NCBI RefSeq assembly: GCF_038023995.1
Contig: NZ_CP150660.1
Span: 1,672,501 to 1,736,500, forward strand
Source of the DNA: Polaribacter atrinae
Lineage (GTDB): Bacteria > Bacteroidota > Bacteroidia > Flavobacteriales > Flavobacteriaceae
DNA: 64,000 nt
Direction of reading: 5' to 3'
Part shown: positions 15,653 to 23,658 of the stretch, piece by piece
Numbering within the stretch: position 1 is the first letter of the stretch
Layout of the letters: each line of letters starts with the position of its first letter
Program-made: the position numbers and the translations under genes
Notes under the pieces: model-generated
What the model saw: the letters and a program-made list of their open reading frames with translations, nothing else
Database searches by the model: none
What the model was told of the DNA's origin: nothing

Positions 15653-16477
15653 TTAGACAGCAACTTTTCCTTTAATATGTGGATGTGGATTGTAATCTAT
15701 TAGCTCAAAATCTTCGAAAGTAAAATCTTCGATATCTGTTATTGTTGGGTTTATTTTCATTTTTGGTAACGGTCTAATTTCTCTAGACAATTGTAATTCT
15801 AATTGTTCTTTGTGGTTGTTATAAATATGAGCATCTCCAAAAGTATGAATAAAATCTCCTGCTTCATAACCACAAACTTGTGCAATCATCATGGTAAATA
15901 ATGCATAAGAAGCAATATTAAAAGGAACACCTAAAAAGATATCTGCACTACGTTGATATAGCTGACAAGATATTTTACCATCGGCTACATAAAATTGAAA
16001 AAAAGCATGACAAGGAGGCAATGCTGCTTTTCCGTTAGCCACATTTTCTGAAAAAGACACAGAAGTATCTGGTAAAACAGAAGGATTCCAAGCAGAAACT
16101 AACATTCTTCTTGAATTAGGATTGTTTTTTAAAGTATCAATTACGTCTTTTAATTGATCTACCTCATCACTATTCCAATTTCGCCATTGATGACCATAAA
16201 CAGGACCTAAATCTCCTTTTTCATCAGCCCAAGAATTCCAGATTTTAACTCCGTTTTCTTGTAAATAATTAATATTTGTATCACCTTTTATAAACCAAAG
16301 CAATTCATAAATAATAGATTTTAAATGTAGTTTCTTAGTTGTAACCATTGGGAAACCTTCACTTAAATCGAAACGCATTTGATACCCAAAAACACTTTTA
16401 GTTCCCGTACCAGTTCTATCTCCTTTTTCGTTTCCGTTCTCTAAAACGTGTTTTACTAAATCGTGATATTGTTTCAT
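15653..16477 (-). CDS. thyA: Thymidylate synthase
   Basis: A 274-residue ThyA. It carries the N-terminal RTGTGT(K)SVFG motif, the catalytic-loop sequence [12 protein letters not shown] with the nucleophilic Cys at about 156, the dUMP-binding [21 protein letters not shown], and [12 protein letters not shown]. It converts dUMP and methylene-THF to dTMP and DHF. It is the last gene of a minus-strand run after the DUF151 nuclease and the nucleoside transporter, and folA lies close downstream, so the region groups nucleotide supply functions. Length is normal. Confidence 0.97.
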   Translation of the reverse strand: MKQYHDLVKHVLENGNEKGDRTGTGTKSVFGYQMRFDLSEGFPMVTTKKLHLKSIIYELLWFIKGDTNINYLQENGVKIWNSWADEKGDLGPVYGHQWRNWNSDEVDQLKDVIDTLKNNPNSRRMLVSAWNPSVLPDTSVSFSENVANGKAALPPCHAFFQFYVADGKISCQLYQRSADIFLGVPFNIASYALFTMMIAQVCGYEAGDFIHTFGDAHIYNNHKEQLELQLSREIRPLPKMKINPTITDIEDFTFEDFELIDYNPHPHIKGKVAV

Positions 16478-16482
16478 TTAGT

Positions 16483-16570
16483 TGTGTAATCGTTTTGTTG
16501 TTTAATCGTGTAATTATTTTGTTGAGGTACGTATAAATGTTTTAACAAATAAACAATTACACACTTACAC
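16483..16570. repeat. GTGTAAT-bounded palindromic repeat, copy 1
   Basis: The gap between the CNT transporter and thyA holds GTGTAATCGTTTTGTTG and a near copy GTGTAATTATTTTGTTG, then an inverted partner (TTTTAACAAATAAACAATTACAC). It forms a long imperfect hairpin. A similar element with GTGTAAY ends sits at 20015-20093. Confidence 0.5.
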
Positions 16571-16572
16571 TT

Positions 16573-18018
16573 TTATCCTATTATCATACCTGCAATTGTT
16601 GCAGACATTAAAGATGCAATAGTACCTCCTATTAAAGCTTTCATTCCAAACTCTGACAATACTTTACGTTGTCCTGGAGCTAAAGAACCAATACCTCCTA
16701 TTTGTATTCCTATAGAAGCAAAGTTAGCAAAACCACATAACATATAAGTCGCCATAATTATAGACTTATTAAAAGTTAAGTGTGTAGCGCTTGTTGCATT
16801 TTTTAAATCTGCTAATTGTATATAACCAACAAACTCACTTGCGGCTAATTTAATACCCAATAACTGCCCCATTAACGCCATATCTTCTTGAGCAACACCA
16901 ATAAGCCACATTAAAGGAGCAAATGTATATCCTAAAATAAACTCTAAAGAAAGACCATCATAAAGAGTGTTTTGTGCAATGATATCGTTTAGAGAAGTAA
17001 TTCGCCATTCTAGACTTAGATATTCAATTGTAAAACCGTCAAAAGATGCAACAGCACCTAAAATACCATTTAACATAGCTATTATTGCTACAAAAACGAG
17101 AAGCATTGCTCCTACATTTACTGCTAAACGAAGCCCTTCTGTGGTTCCATTAGCAATAGCGTCTAATATATTAGCACCTATTTTTTCTTGAGAAACAGAA
17201 ACGTCTGAATTCACTTCTTCTGTTTGTGGATATAATATTTTTGATATTACAATGGCACCCGGAGCCGCCATTACAGAAGCTGCTAATAAATGTTTAGCAA
17301 AAACTAATTCTAATTCTTTGTCTCCACCACCTAAAAAACCAATGTAAGCAGCCAATACAGCACCTGCAACAGTTGCCATACCACCAATCATTACCAATAG
17401 CATTTCTGACTTATTCATTTTTTCTAAATAAGCTTTTATTAAAAGTGGTGCTTCTGTTTGTCCTAAGAAGATATTACCCGCTACAGAAAGACTTTCCATA
17501 CCAGAAATACCTAAAAACTTAGATAAAACAATAGCTAAAACTTTTACAACTTTTTGAATGATGCCTAAATAGAATAATAGAGATGTTAAGGCAGAAAAGA
17601 ATATAATTGTTGGCAATACCTGAAAAGCAAATATGTAACCAAACTTATTCATATCGCCTACAATACCAGCAAATAAAAACTCACTACCTGCTTTTGTATA
17701 AGCTAATATTTCTATAAAAATACCTCCAACAAATTCGAAAATAGATTGAATAAATTCTACTTTTAAAACTCCAATAGCAATTATTAATTGTAAGAATAAA
17801 CCAATACCTACTTTTTTCCAATCAATAGCTTTTTTGTTTGCACTAAACAAGAAAGCTATTATAATTAAAGAACACATACCTAAAACACCTCTCCATAAAC
17901 TATGAAAAGAAAAACCTTGACTAGGTATAATTTCATTTATAACGGAAACCGTTTCTGAATTCTGAGAAAAAGCTGAAATTGATAACAAACAAAAAACAAC
18001 AATAAATATTTTTTTCAT
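16573..18018 (-). CDS. CNT-family (NupC-like) nucleoside transporter
   Basis: A 481-residue transporter. The CNT core is evident: GLFLQLIIAIGVLK, FIFAFQVLPTIIFFSALTSLLFYLGI, VAGNIFLGQTEAPLLIKAYL (the nucleoside-binding GQTEAP), MATVAGAVLAAYI and the final ASIGIQIGGIGSLAPGQRKVLSEFG. CNTs import nucleosides with H+ or Na+. It is longer than NupC (about 400 residues) because of an N-terminal segment, MKKIFIVVFCLLSISAFSQ, that looks like a cleavable signal peptide before the usual first helix. It lies 17 bp after the DUF151 nuclease gene and before thyA. Confidence 0.92.
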   Translation of the reverse strand: MKKIFIVVFCLLSISAFSQNSETVSVINEIIPSQGFSFHSLWRGVLGMCSLIIIAFLFSANKKAIDWKKVGIGLFLQLIIAIGVLKVEFIQSIFEFVGGIFIEILAYTKAGSEFLFAGIVGDMNKFGYIFAFQVLPTIIFFSALTSLLFYLGIIQKVVKVLAIVLSKFLGISGMESLSVAGNIFLGQTEAPLLIKAYLEKMNKSEMLLVMIGGMATVAGAVLAAYIGFLGGGDKELELVFAKHLLAASVMAAPGAIVISKILYPQTEEVNSDVSVSQEKIGANILDAIANGTTEGLRLAVNVGAMLLVFVAIIAMLNGILGAVASFDGFTIEYLSLEWRITSLNDIIAQNTLYDGLSLEFILGYTFAPLMWLIGVAQEDMALMGQLLGIKLAASEFVGYIQLADLKNATSATHLTFNKSIIMATYMLCGFANFASIGIQIGGIGSLAPGQRKVLSEFGMKALIGGTIASLMSATIAGMIIG

Positions 18019-18035
18019 AATGTAGATGTATACTA

Positions 18036-18647
18036 TTAAGAGCGCTTACTTATTTCGTCTCTAATTTTTGCAGCCAACTCATAGTTTTCATCGGAAACTG
18101 CATTATTTAATTGATCGTGAAGCTCTTTTAAAGATACATCTGAAAAAGGTTCTTCATTTTGAACAACTAAGTCTTCTAATTCTAACGAGATTTCCTCTGA
18201 TTCTGAAGTATCTTCGATACCAAATTCTTCTTCTATTTTTAGAAAAATACCTGCTTTTTCTAAAATATTTTCATAAGTATATATTGGTGCTTGAAAACGA
18301 ACTGCAATGGCAATTGCGTCTGAAGTTCTTGCATCTATTATTTCTTCTACACCGTCTTTTTCACAAACTAAGCTAGAAAAAAATACTCCATCTACTAATT
18401 TATGGATAATTACCTCTTTTACTGTGATTGAAAAACGATCTGAAAATGTTTTAAAAAGATCATGTGTAAGTGGTCTTGGAGGTCTTATTTCTGTTTCTAA
18501 AGCAATAGCGATAGATTGTGCTTCGAAAGCTCCAATAATAATAGGTAAAGTCCTTGTACCTTCCATCTCACTCAAAACCAATGCATAAGCACCACTTTGA
18601 GTTTGACTGTAAGAAATACCTTTTATAGTTAATTGTATTAAACTCAT
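18036..18647 (-). CDS. Bifunctional nuclease family protein (DUF151) with C-terminal UvrB/UvrC motif
   Basis: A 203-residue protein. Residues 1-135 are a DUF151 domain: LTIKGISYSQTQSGAYALVL, RTLPIIIGAFEAQSIAIALE, RPLTHDLF and IDARTSDAIAIAVRFQAPIY. The last 40 residues (LKELHDQLNNAVSDENYELAAKIRDEISKR) form a UVR helical hairpin as in UvrB and UvrC. DUF151 proteins have been reported with RNase and DNase activity. It is first in a probable operon with the nucleoside transporter and thyA, which suggests, as inference, that nucleic acid breakdown feeds nucleoside recycling. Confidence 0.88.
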   Translation of the reverse strand: MSLIQLTIKGISYSQTQSGAYALVLSEMEGTRTLPIIIGAFEAQSIAIALETEIRPPRPLTHDLFKTFSDRFSITVKEVIIHKLVDGVFFSSLVCEKDGVEEIIDARTSDAIAIAVRFQAPIYTYENILEKAGIFLKIEEEFGIEDTSESEEISLELEDLVVQNEEPFSDVSLKELHDQLNNAVSDENYELAAKIRDEISKRS

Positions 18648-18779
18648 AAATTTATTTACGTAAAACTAAAAAATATTTGCAAAATTATTTGAAGTCATTT
18701 TTACAAACTTTTTAGAGGGCACAATTTAATAAAAATAATAGCTCGAAGCTGATATTTATTAAAAAAGTGACATTTACCC

Positions 18780-18960
18780 TTGCGTGAAGGATTGTAGCAG
18801 TTGTTTGAGCTCTTTTTATTTTTCTTTTAAAAATAAAAAAGCGAGTGCGGAAAGCCTGACAAAATTATTTGGTTCTGGTAAATGTTTATAAAAAAAACTT
18901 ATCAAAATTTTACTTCTGATAAGTTTCTAGTAATACATTTTAAATAATTTTGGCACGCCC
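18780..18960 (+). repeat. Structured intergenic element, family 2, copy 1 with extra insert
   Basis: This element fills most of the 389-bp gap before etfA. It has TTGCGTGAAGGATTGTAGC, TTTGAGCTC, a T/A-rich hairpin, then CGAGTGCGGAAAGCCTGAC, and ends GGCACGCCC. The same blocks occur on the minus strand at 39304-39216 (TTTAAGCTC, CGAGTAGCGAAAGCTTGAC, GTAACGCCC). Between the GAC block and the terminal GCACGCCC lies a 92-bp stretch bounded by AAAATTATTT and AAATAATTTT, perfect inverted repeats, with an internal ACTTATCA/TGATAAGT hairpin. ACATTTACC just before the element also pairs with GGTAAATGT inside it. Confidence 0.55.
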
Positions 18961-19036
18961 AAAAAGAATAAATTCTTTATTTAGATTCCTATTTTAAAAG
19001 AATCTCTCAAGCAATGCTTTAATTCACCTTTTATAA

Positions 19037-19993
19037 TTAGGATGCTTTAAAAGCTTTTAATTTTTCGATTAATTTTGGTACAACCTCAAAAGCATCACCA
19101 ACAATACCATAATCTGCTGCTTTAAAAAACGGCGCTTCTGGATCTGTGTTTATAACTACTTTTACTTTTGATGCATTGATACCTGCTAAATGTTGTATTG
19201 CTCCAGAAATACCGATTGCAATATATAAATTAGACGCAACTGGTTTACCTGTTTGCCCAACGTGTTCTGAATGTGGACGCCATCCTAAATCTGAAACTGG
19301 TTTAGAACATGCAGTTGCAGCTCCTAAAACTTCTGCCAACTCTTCTACCATGCCCCAATTCTCTGGTCCTTTTAATCCTCTACCTGCAGAGACAACAATT
19401 TCTGCATCTGCAATAGTTACTTTACCAGTAATTCTTTCTATTTTTTCTGACTTTACAGCTGAATCTACAACAGTAGCATCAAAAGCCTCTGTGCTTCCTG
19501 CAACTACATTTTCATGAACTCCATAAGAGTTTTTAGCAACTCCTATAACTTTATGTTCTGTAGAAATTATAGTATTTGAAAATGCTTTGTTAGAAAATGT
19601 TTTTCTTTTTACTGTAAACGGACTTGTACTTGAAGGTACATCTACCACGTTAGAAACACAACCTGCGTCTAAGTTTACTGCAATTATTGGTGCTACATAC
19701 AAACCATCTATACTAGAATCTACAACTATAACAGTTGCATTTTGCGCTTTAGCAACTTCTGTAACTACAGCTGCATATTGTTTTGCATTAAAAGTTTTTA
19801 AAGCATCATTAGAAACTGAAACTACTTTCTCTGCTCCGTATGTATATAACTCTGATGAATCGCTTGCATTTATTGTGAGTGCAACAACATTTGTACCTAA
19901 TTGTTCTGCAACTTTTTTTCCATATGAAACTACTTCTAAAGCAGTTTTCTTAAATTTTCCTTCCGATGAATCGGCAAAAACTAAAACAGACAT
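19037..19993 (-). CDS. etfA: Electron transfer flavoprotein, alpha subunit
   Basis: A 318-residue EtfA. The C-terminal FAD-binding part is clear: VVSAGRGLKGPENW, CSKPVSDLGWRPHSEHVGQTGKPVAS, LYIAIGISGAIQHLAGI and VINTDPEAPFFKAADYGIVGD. With EtfB it carries electrons from acyl-CoA and other dehydrogenases to the quinone pool through ETF-QO. It lies 104 bp downstream of etfB on the same strand; the gap has a GTGTAAY palindromic element. Length and motifs are normal. Confidence 0.97.
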   Translation of the reverse strand: MSVLVFADSSEGKFKKTALEVVSYGKKVAEQLGTNVVALTINASDSSELYTYGAEKVVSVSNDALKTFNAKQYAAVVTEVAKAQNATVIVVDSSIDGLYVAPIIAVNLDAGCVSNVVDVPSSTSPFTVKRKTFSNKAFSNTIISTEHKVIGVAKNSYGVHENVVAGSTEAFDATVVDSAVKSEKIERITGKVTIADAEIVVSAGRGLKGPENWGMVEELAEVLGAATACSKPVSDLGWRPHSEHVGQTGKPVASNLYIAIGISGAIQHLAGINASKVKVVINTDPEAPFFKAADYGIVGDAFEVVPKLIEKLKAFKAS

Positions 19994-20014
19994 ATTTTTT
20001 ATATTTTTTTAAAC

Positions 20015-20093
20015 GTGTAATTCTTAAATTCTTAAACTGTGTAATTGTTGAACTGAGAACGCTTAAATAATTAAACGTTTTAACAGTTACACC
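20015..20093. repeat. GTGTAAT-bounded palindromic repeat, copy 2
   Basis: Between etfB and etfA: GTGTAATTCTTAAATTC and CTGTGTAATTGTTGAAC near the left side and TTAAACGTTTTAACAGTTACAC at the right form imperfect inverted arms like those at 16483-16570. Both copies sit inside minus-strand operons. Confidence 0.5.
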
Positions 20094-20097
20094 TTTT

Positions 20098-20844
20098 TTA
20101 AATTACTTTCGCTTCGTTATGTAATAAGCTAATTAGTTCGTCTACATTATCTGCATCTACTAATTTTACTGCTCCTTTTGGTGCTGGTTTTTCAAAAGAC
20201 TGAACACTGGTTGATGCTTCTCCTCCTACAGGTTCTATAACTTGTAATGGTTTTTTACGAGCCATCATAATACCACGCATATTTGGTATGCGTAAATCTT
20301 TTTCTTCTACTACTCCTTTTTGACCTCCTATAACTAAAGGTAAACTAGTAGATAAAGTTTCATTACCTCCATCAATTTCTCTAGTTGCAGTAACAGCAGT
20401 TCCGTCTACTTCTATACCAACACAACCATTAATAAAATTAAAATCTGTTAAAGACGCTAACATACCAGGAACCATCTGTCCGTTATAGTCTGCAGATTCT
20501 TTTCCTGCTAATACTAAATCGTATCCGCCATTTTTAACAACTGCTGCTAATTCTTTTGCTACTTGTAACCCATCTGTAGGATTTACATTTACACGAATTG
20601 CATCATCTGCTCCAATAGCTAAAGCTTTACGTAAAGTTGGTTCTGTTTCTGCACCACCTACATTTACAATTGTTACTGTTGCTCCTTGTTTTTCTTTAAA
20701 CCACATTGCTCTTGTTAAGCAAAATTCATCATAAGGATTAATTACAAACTGAACTCCATTTGTATCAAACTTTGTATCGCTATCTGTAAAATTAATTTTT
20801 GATGTGGTATCAGGAACGTGACTAATACAAACTAATATTTTCAT
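20098..20844 (-). CDS. etfB: Electron transfer flavoprotein, beta subunit
   Basis: A 248-residue EtfB: MKILVCISHVPDT at the start, FVINPYDEFCLTRAM, the AMP-binding LVLAGKESADYNGQMVPGMLASL, and the recognition-loop region LPLVIGGQKGVVEEKDLRIPNMRGIMMARKKPLQV. It forms the ETF heterodimer with EtfA. It is the promoter-proximal gene; a -7-like TAATTTCG (20876-20883, minus) precedes it, and a 28-bp perfect palindrome covers the -33 position, so it is probably under repressor control. Confidence 0.97.
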   Translation of the reverse strand: MKILVCISHVPDTTSKINFTDSDTKFDTNGVQFVINPYDEFCLTRAMWFKEKQGATVTIVNVGGAETEPTLRKALAIGADDAIRVNVNPTDGLQVAKELAAVVKNGGYDLVLAGKESADYNGQMVPGMLASLTDFNFINGCVGIEVDGTAVTATREIDGGNETLSTSLPLVIGGQKGVVEEKDLRIPNMRGIMMARKKPLQVIEPVGGEASTSVQSFEKPAPKGAVKLVDADNVDELISLLHNEAKVI

Positions 20845-20896
20845 AAATTATAATTTTATATTCTTTTCTTGTTGACGAAATTACGTCTTTTTTTTT

Positions 20897-20924
20897 AAAT
20901 TTACTATGCATGCATAGTAAATTT
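20897..20924. promoter_or_regulatory. 28-bp perfect palindrome, operator candidate for etfB-etfA
   Basis: The half-site is AAATTTACTATGCA and the other half is its exact reverse complement, centred on GCATGC. It starts 13 bp upstream of the -7-like box of etfB, covering where the -33 element would be. A dimeric TetR- or MarR-type repressor of fatty-acid or amino-acid oxidation genes would fit; the regulator is not in this window. Confidence 0.65.
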
Positions 20925-21013
20925 TTTATTTATTTAACAATTATAGAAAAGGTATCAGTATTTATTTTTAATAATGTCTAAAAAAAATCTGTTCTTTACA
21001 ATCTCATCTTTAA

Positions 21014-22048
21014 TTGAAATTAAAAGAACCAATTATCAAAGTTATAAACGAAGCATTTTCTAATCGAAAAAGAATAGACTGGATTGACCAAGCAAAGGGA
21101 TTTGGAATTATTTTAGTGGTCTATGGACATAATTTTCCTGTCATAGAAAATTATATTTATAGTTTCCATATGCCTTTATTTTTTATAATTGCTGGTATCT
21201 TTCATCCAAAGAAATCTAATTTTGATGTTGTAAAAAGAAGAGTCCGTCAAATCTTAGTTCCCTATTTCTTATGGAGTTTTATTCTCTTTCTATTTTGGTT
21301 TGTGATAGGTAGAAAATTTGGAGAATCTGCTTCTTTAGAATTATCGTCATTAAAAAATTTTCTAGGAATATTCTACGCTCAAGGTGACAAAGAATACATG
21401 AACTGGGGAATCCCTATGTGGTTTCTACCTTGTTTGTTCTTAACTTTTCTATTATTTTGGTTGATAAGGAAAATTGTTAAAAACACTGCAATTCGATTAA
21501 TACTAATAATTACATGTGTAATTTTGGGATTTCTTATTCCTAAACTAACAGATGTTAGTTTTTTTTGGAGTTTAGATGTGGCGTTTGTTTCCTTACTATT
21601 TTATGCTTTTGGATACTATTCGAAAAAATACTGGGTATATACAGAAATCAAAAGAGAGTATTTATTTACTTTTTTATTATTAATTCTTCATATAATTTGC
21701 TCTATATATTTTCTTCAAAAAGTTGATATGTATAGATCTATTTATGGCAATGAGTTCTTTTTTATTTTTAACTCAATTATAGGTGTCCTCTTTTGGTGTC
21801 AACTTATAAAAAAGTTTAAGAACTTAAAAGCCTTAGCCTTTTTAGGAAAAAACACCATTCCGGTTTTAGCCATGCAAGTTAGATCTTTAACCTTTATTAA
21901 ATTAATCTTATTTATTTTTATTGGCTCTAGTCTTTTTGACTTCAGCGAATTAGAAAAAATTATTTTAGTGGTTTTTCAACTCCTATTAATGTACCCAATT
22001 ATCTTATTAATAAACAAACATTTACCTATATTAAATGGAAAAAATTAG
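21014..22048 (+). CDS. Acyltransferase family 3 membrane protein
   Basis: A 344-residue protein with about ten membrane helices and the acyltransferase-3 opening RIDWIDQAKGFGIILVVYGHN (Asp, His and later FHMPLFFIIAGIFHP), then RVRQILVPYFLWS. The family O-acetylates surface polysaccharides, peptidoglycan or lipids. No ATG fits: the frame is closed by TAA at 21011-21013 and the first usable start is TTG at 21014, just before the domain. Its end overlaps the next gene by 14 bp, so the pair is translationally coupled. Substrate unknown. Confidence 0.85.
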   Translation: MKLKEPIIKVINEAFSNRKRIDWIDQAKGFGIILVVYGHNFPVIENYIYSFHMPLFFIIAGIFHPKKSNFDVVKRRVRQILVPYFLWSFILFLFWFVIGRKFGESASLELSSLKNFLGIFYAQGDKEYMNWGIPMWFLPCLFLTFLLFWLIRKIVKNTAIRLILIITCVILGFLIPKLTDVSFFWSLDVAFVSLLFYAFGYYSKKYWVYTEIKREYLFTFLLLILHIICSIYFLQKVDMYRSIYGNEFFFIFNSIIGVLFWCQLIKKFKNLKALAFLGKNTIPVLAMQVRSLTFIKLILFIFIGSSLFDFSELEKIILVVFQLLLMYPIILLINKHLPILNGKN

Positions 22049-23540
22049 CGCTTATAAAAAAGAAATTAAGTTTCATCTGATAACAAACCTTTTAATAGCT
22101 ATTTTTATTACAATTGCATGTTATGTACATACTCCGTTGGGTAACATAAAAGCTACTTTAATATATACTCTTCATTTTTTACTGCTTCAGTTTTCTTTAT
22201 TTGGCTTTATATATGTGTTTAGTTTATTTAAAAAAGTATTCATTATTCTTTTTCCAATATTATTTATGGCCTTGTCTTGTTTGTCATTTTGGGTATACAC
22301 ACAAGATATTAGCATAGATATTGGTATGATACAAGCCATTCTAGAAACTAATTTAGATATTGCTGTAGATGTATTTAGTTGGTTCTTTTTAGTATATCTA
22401 ATTCTTGCTGCTATTGCTGTTTATCTTATTTTAAAAACTTTTATCAAACTTGAAAAAAACACTATTAAATCACCTTTATTTGTTTTATCAATAGTTGGTA
22501 TCATTACTTTTTTTATGGTTGAAAACTATCGTTTTGGCGCTTTAAAAAGAAGGTTACCTTATTCCGCTGTTTTTAGTATAAAAGAGTATTTGTCCAAAAC
22601 AGATTTGATTTTAAAGAACGTAAATAACAGTATTACAAGTACTCAAGATGATCTACATATTGTTTTTATTTTGGGAGAGTCTGTAAGAGCAGATCATCTT
22701 TCTTTAAATGGTTATACTAGAAAAACAACTCCTTTATTGGCTCAACAAAAAAACATCATCAGTTATAAAAACATCTTTACGCCTTTAACTTATACAGCTA
22801 TTAGTGTTCCGCAAATTTTAACAGACAAATCTATTATAGATACAACAAACACAGCAACAAGCGTATACAGTGTCCTTAATAAGGCTGATTTTAAAACGGA
22901 ATGGATTGGTAATCAATCTTTAGAAAAAAGTTACAAAGACATTGTAGACACCAATAAGAAAACACGTATAATAGATCAATTTCATTCGGTTTTAAGTTTT
23001 AAAAAAGAGAAAGATTTAGAGATCTTAAATAACGTTGATCTAACTGAAAGTTTTAAAGGAAACAAAATTACAACACTCCACATGATCGGTAGTCATTGGT
23101 ATTACAACAGTAGGTTTGATAAAAACTTTGAACAATACAAGCCAATGGTATCTAGTAAATATGTGGGCTCTTCATCAAAAACAGCACTTATAAATTCTTA
23201 CGATAATACCATTCTATATTTAGATTCTTTTTTAAATACGATTATTGAAGATTTAAAAAAATCTAGAAAAAAAACAATTTTAATATACCTATCTGACCAC
23301 GGAGAAATTTTAGGTGAAGACGGCAAATGGTTTCATGCCCAAAAACATAAAGCATCAGAAAATCCAGCAATGTTGGTTTGGTATTCAGAAAATTTTAGAG
23401 AAAAGAATCAAGAAAAAACACAAAATCTAATAGAAAATAAAGACAAGTCTATTTCTACTGATTTCTTGTTTCATACCCTTCTAGATTTATCTAATATTAA
23501 AGGTTTTGATTACACAAAAAGTCTCAGCATTTTTGAATAA
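22035..23540 (+). CDS. Phosphoethanolamine transferase-like sulfatase-fold protein (EptA/LPS family)
   Basis: A 501-residue protein with five N-terminal membrane helices (to about residue 165) and a periplasmic alkaline-phosphatase-fold domain. The metal and nucleophile region is VFILGESVRADHLSLNGYTRKTTP, where Thr after KT is the expected acceptor; later DNTILYLDSFL and IYLSDHGEILGEDGKWFHAQKH carry the second metal site (Asp-His, His). Family members transfer phosphoethanolamine from phospholipid to lipid A or glycans. The coupled acyltransferase suggests a two-step surface-glycan or lipid A modification, which is inference. Confidence 0.87.
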   Translation: MEKISAYKKEIKFHLITNLLIAIFITIACYVHTPLGNIKATLIYTLHFLLLQFSLFGFIYVFSLFKKVFIILFPILFMALSCLSFWVYTQDISIDIGMIQAILETNLDIAVDVFSWFFLVYLILAAIAVYLILKTFIKLEKNTIKSPLFVLSIVGIITFFMVENYRFGALKRRLPYSAVFSIKEYLSKTDLILKNVNNSITSTQDDLHIVFILGESVRADHLSLNGYTRKTTPLLAQQKNIISYKNIFTPLTYTAISVPQILTDKSIIDTTNTATSVYSVLNKADFKTEWIGNQSLEKSYKDIVDTNKKTRIIDQFHSVLSFKKEKDLEILNNVDLTESFKGNKITTLHMIGSHWYYNSRFDKNFEQYKPMVSSKYVGSSSKTALINSYDNTILYLDSFLNTIIEDLKKSRKKTILIYLSDHGEILGEDGKWFHAQKHKASENPAMLVWYSENFREKNQEKTQNLIENKDKSISTDFLFHTLLDLSNIKGFDYTKSLSIFE

Positions 23541-23617
23541 AAAATAAAATATTATAAATGAAATTAATTCGTATCATTATTTATTTATTTTTGACTTATT
23601 TTATTCTCATAAATGCT

Positions 23618-23625
23618 TACTTTTG
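23618..23625 (+). promoter_or_regulatory. -7 box of pdhB
   Basis: TACTTTTG, 33 bp before the ATG at 23659. TTTTGAC at about 23589 provides a TTG 24 bp upstream, slightly farther than usual. Confidence 0.55.
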
Positions 23626-23658
23626 CATTTGAAATTACTAATTTACAATTAATACTAG

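Noticed and set aside
18068..18588. Plus-strand frames opposite the DUF151 nuclease
   Set aside because: Antisense to a clearly conserved gene; Leu/His-rich products with no family features.
19146..20012. Long plus-strand frames opposite etfA
   Set aside because: They are mirror frames of a well-conserved gene with low-complexity Ser/Thr/Ala composition and no recognisable domain.
20974..21063. ATG-started 29-codon frame before the acyltransferase, as a frameshifted true start
   Set aside because: Shifting at the A8 run either way meets a stop before joining the acyltransferase frame, which is itself closed by TAA just before the TTG.
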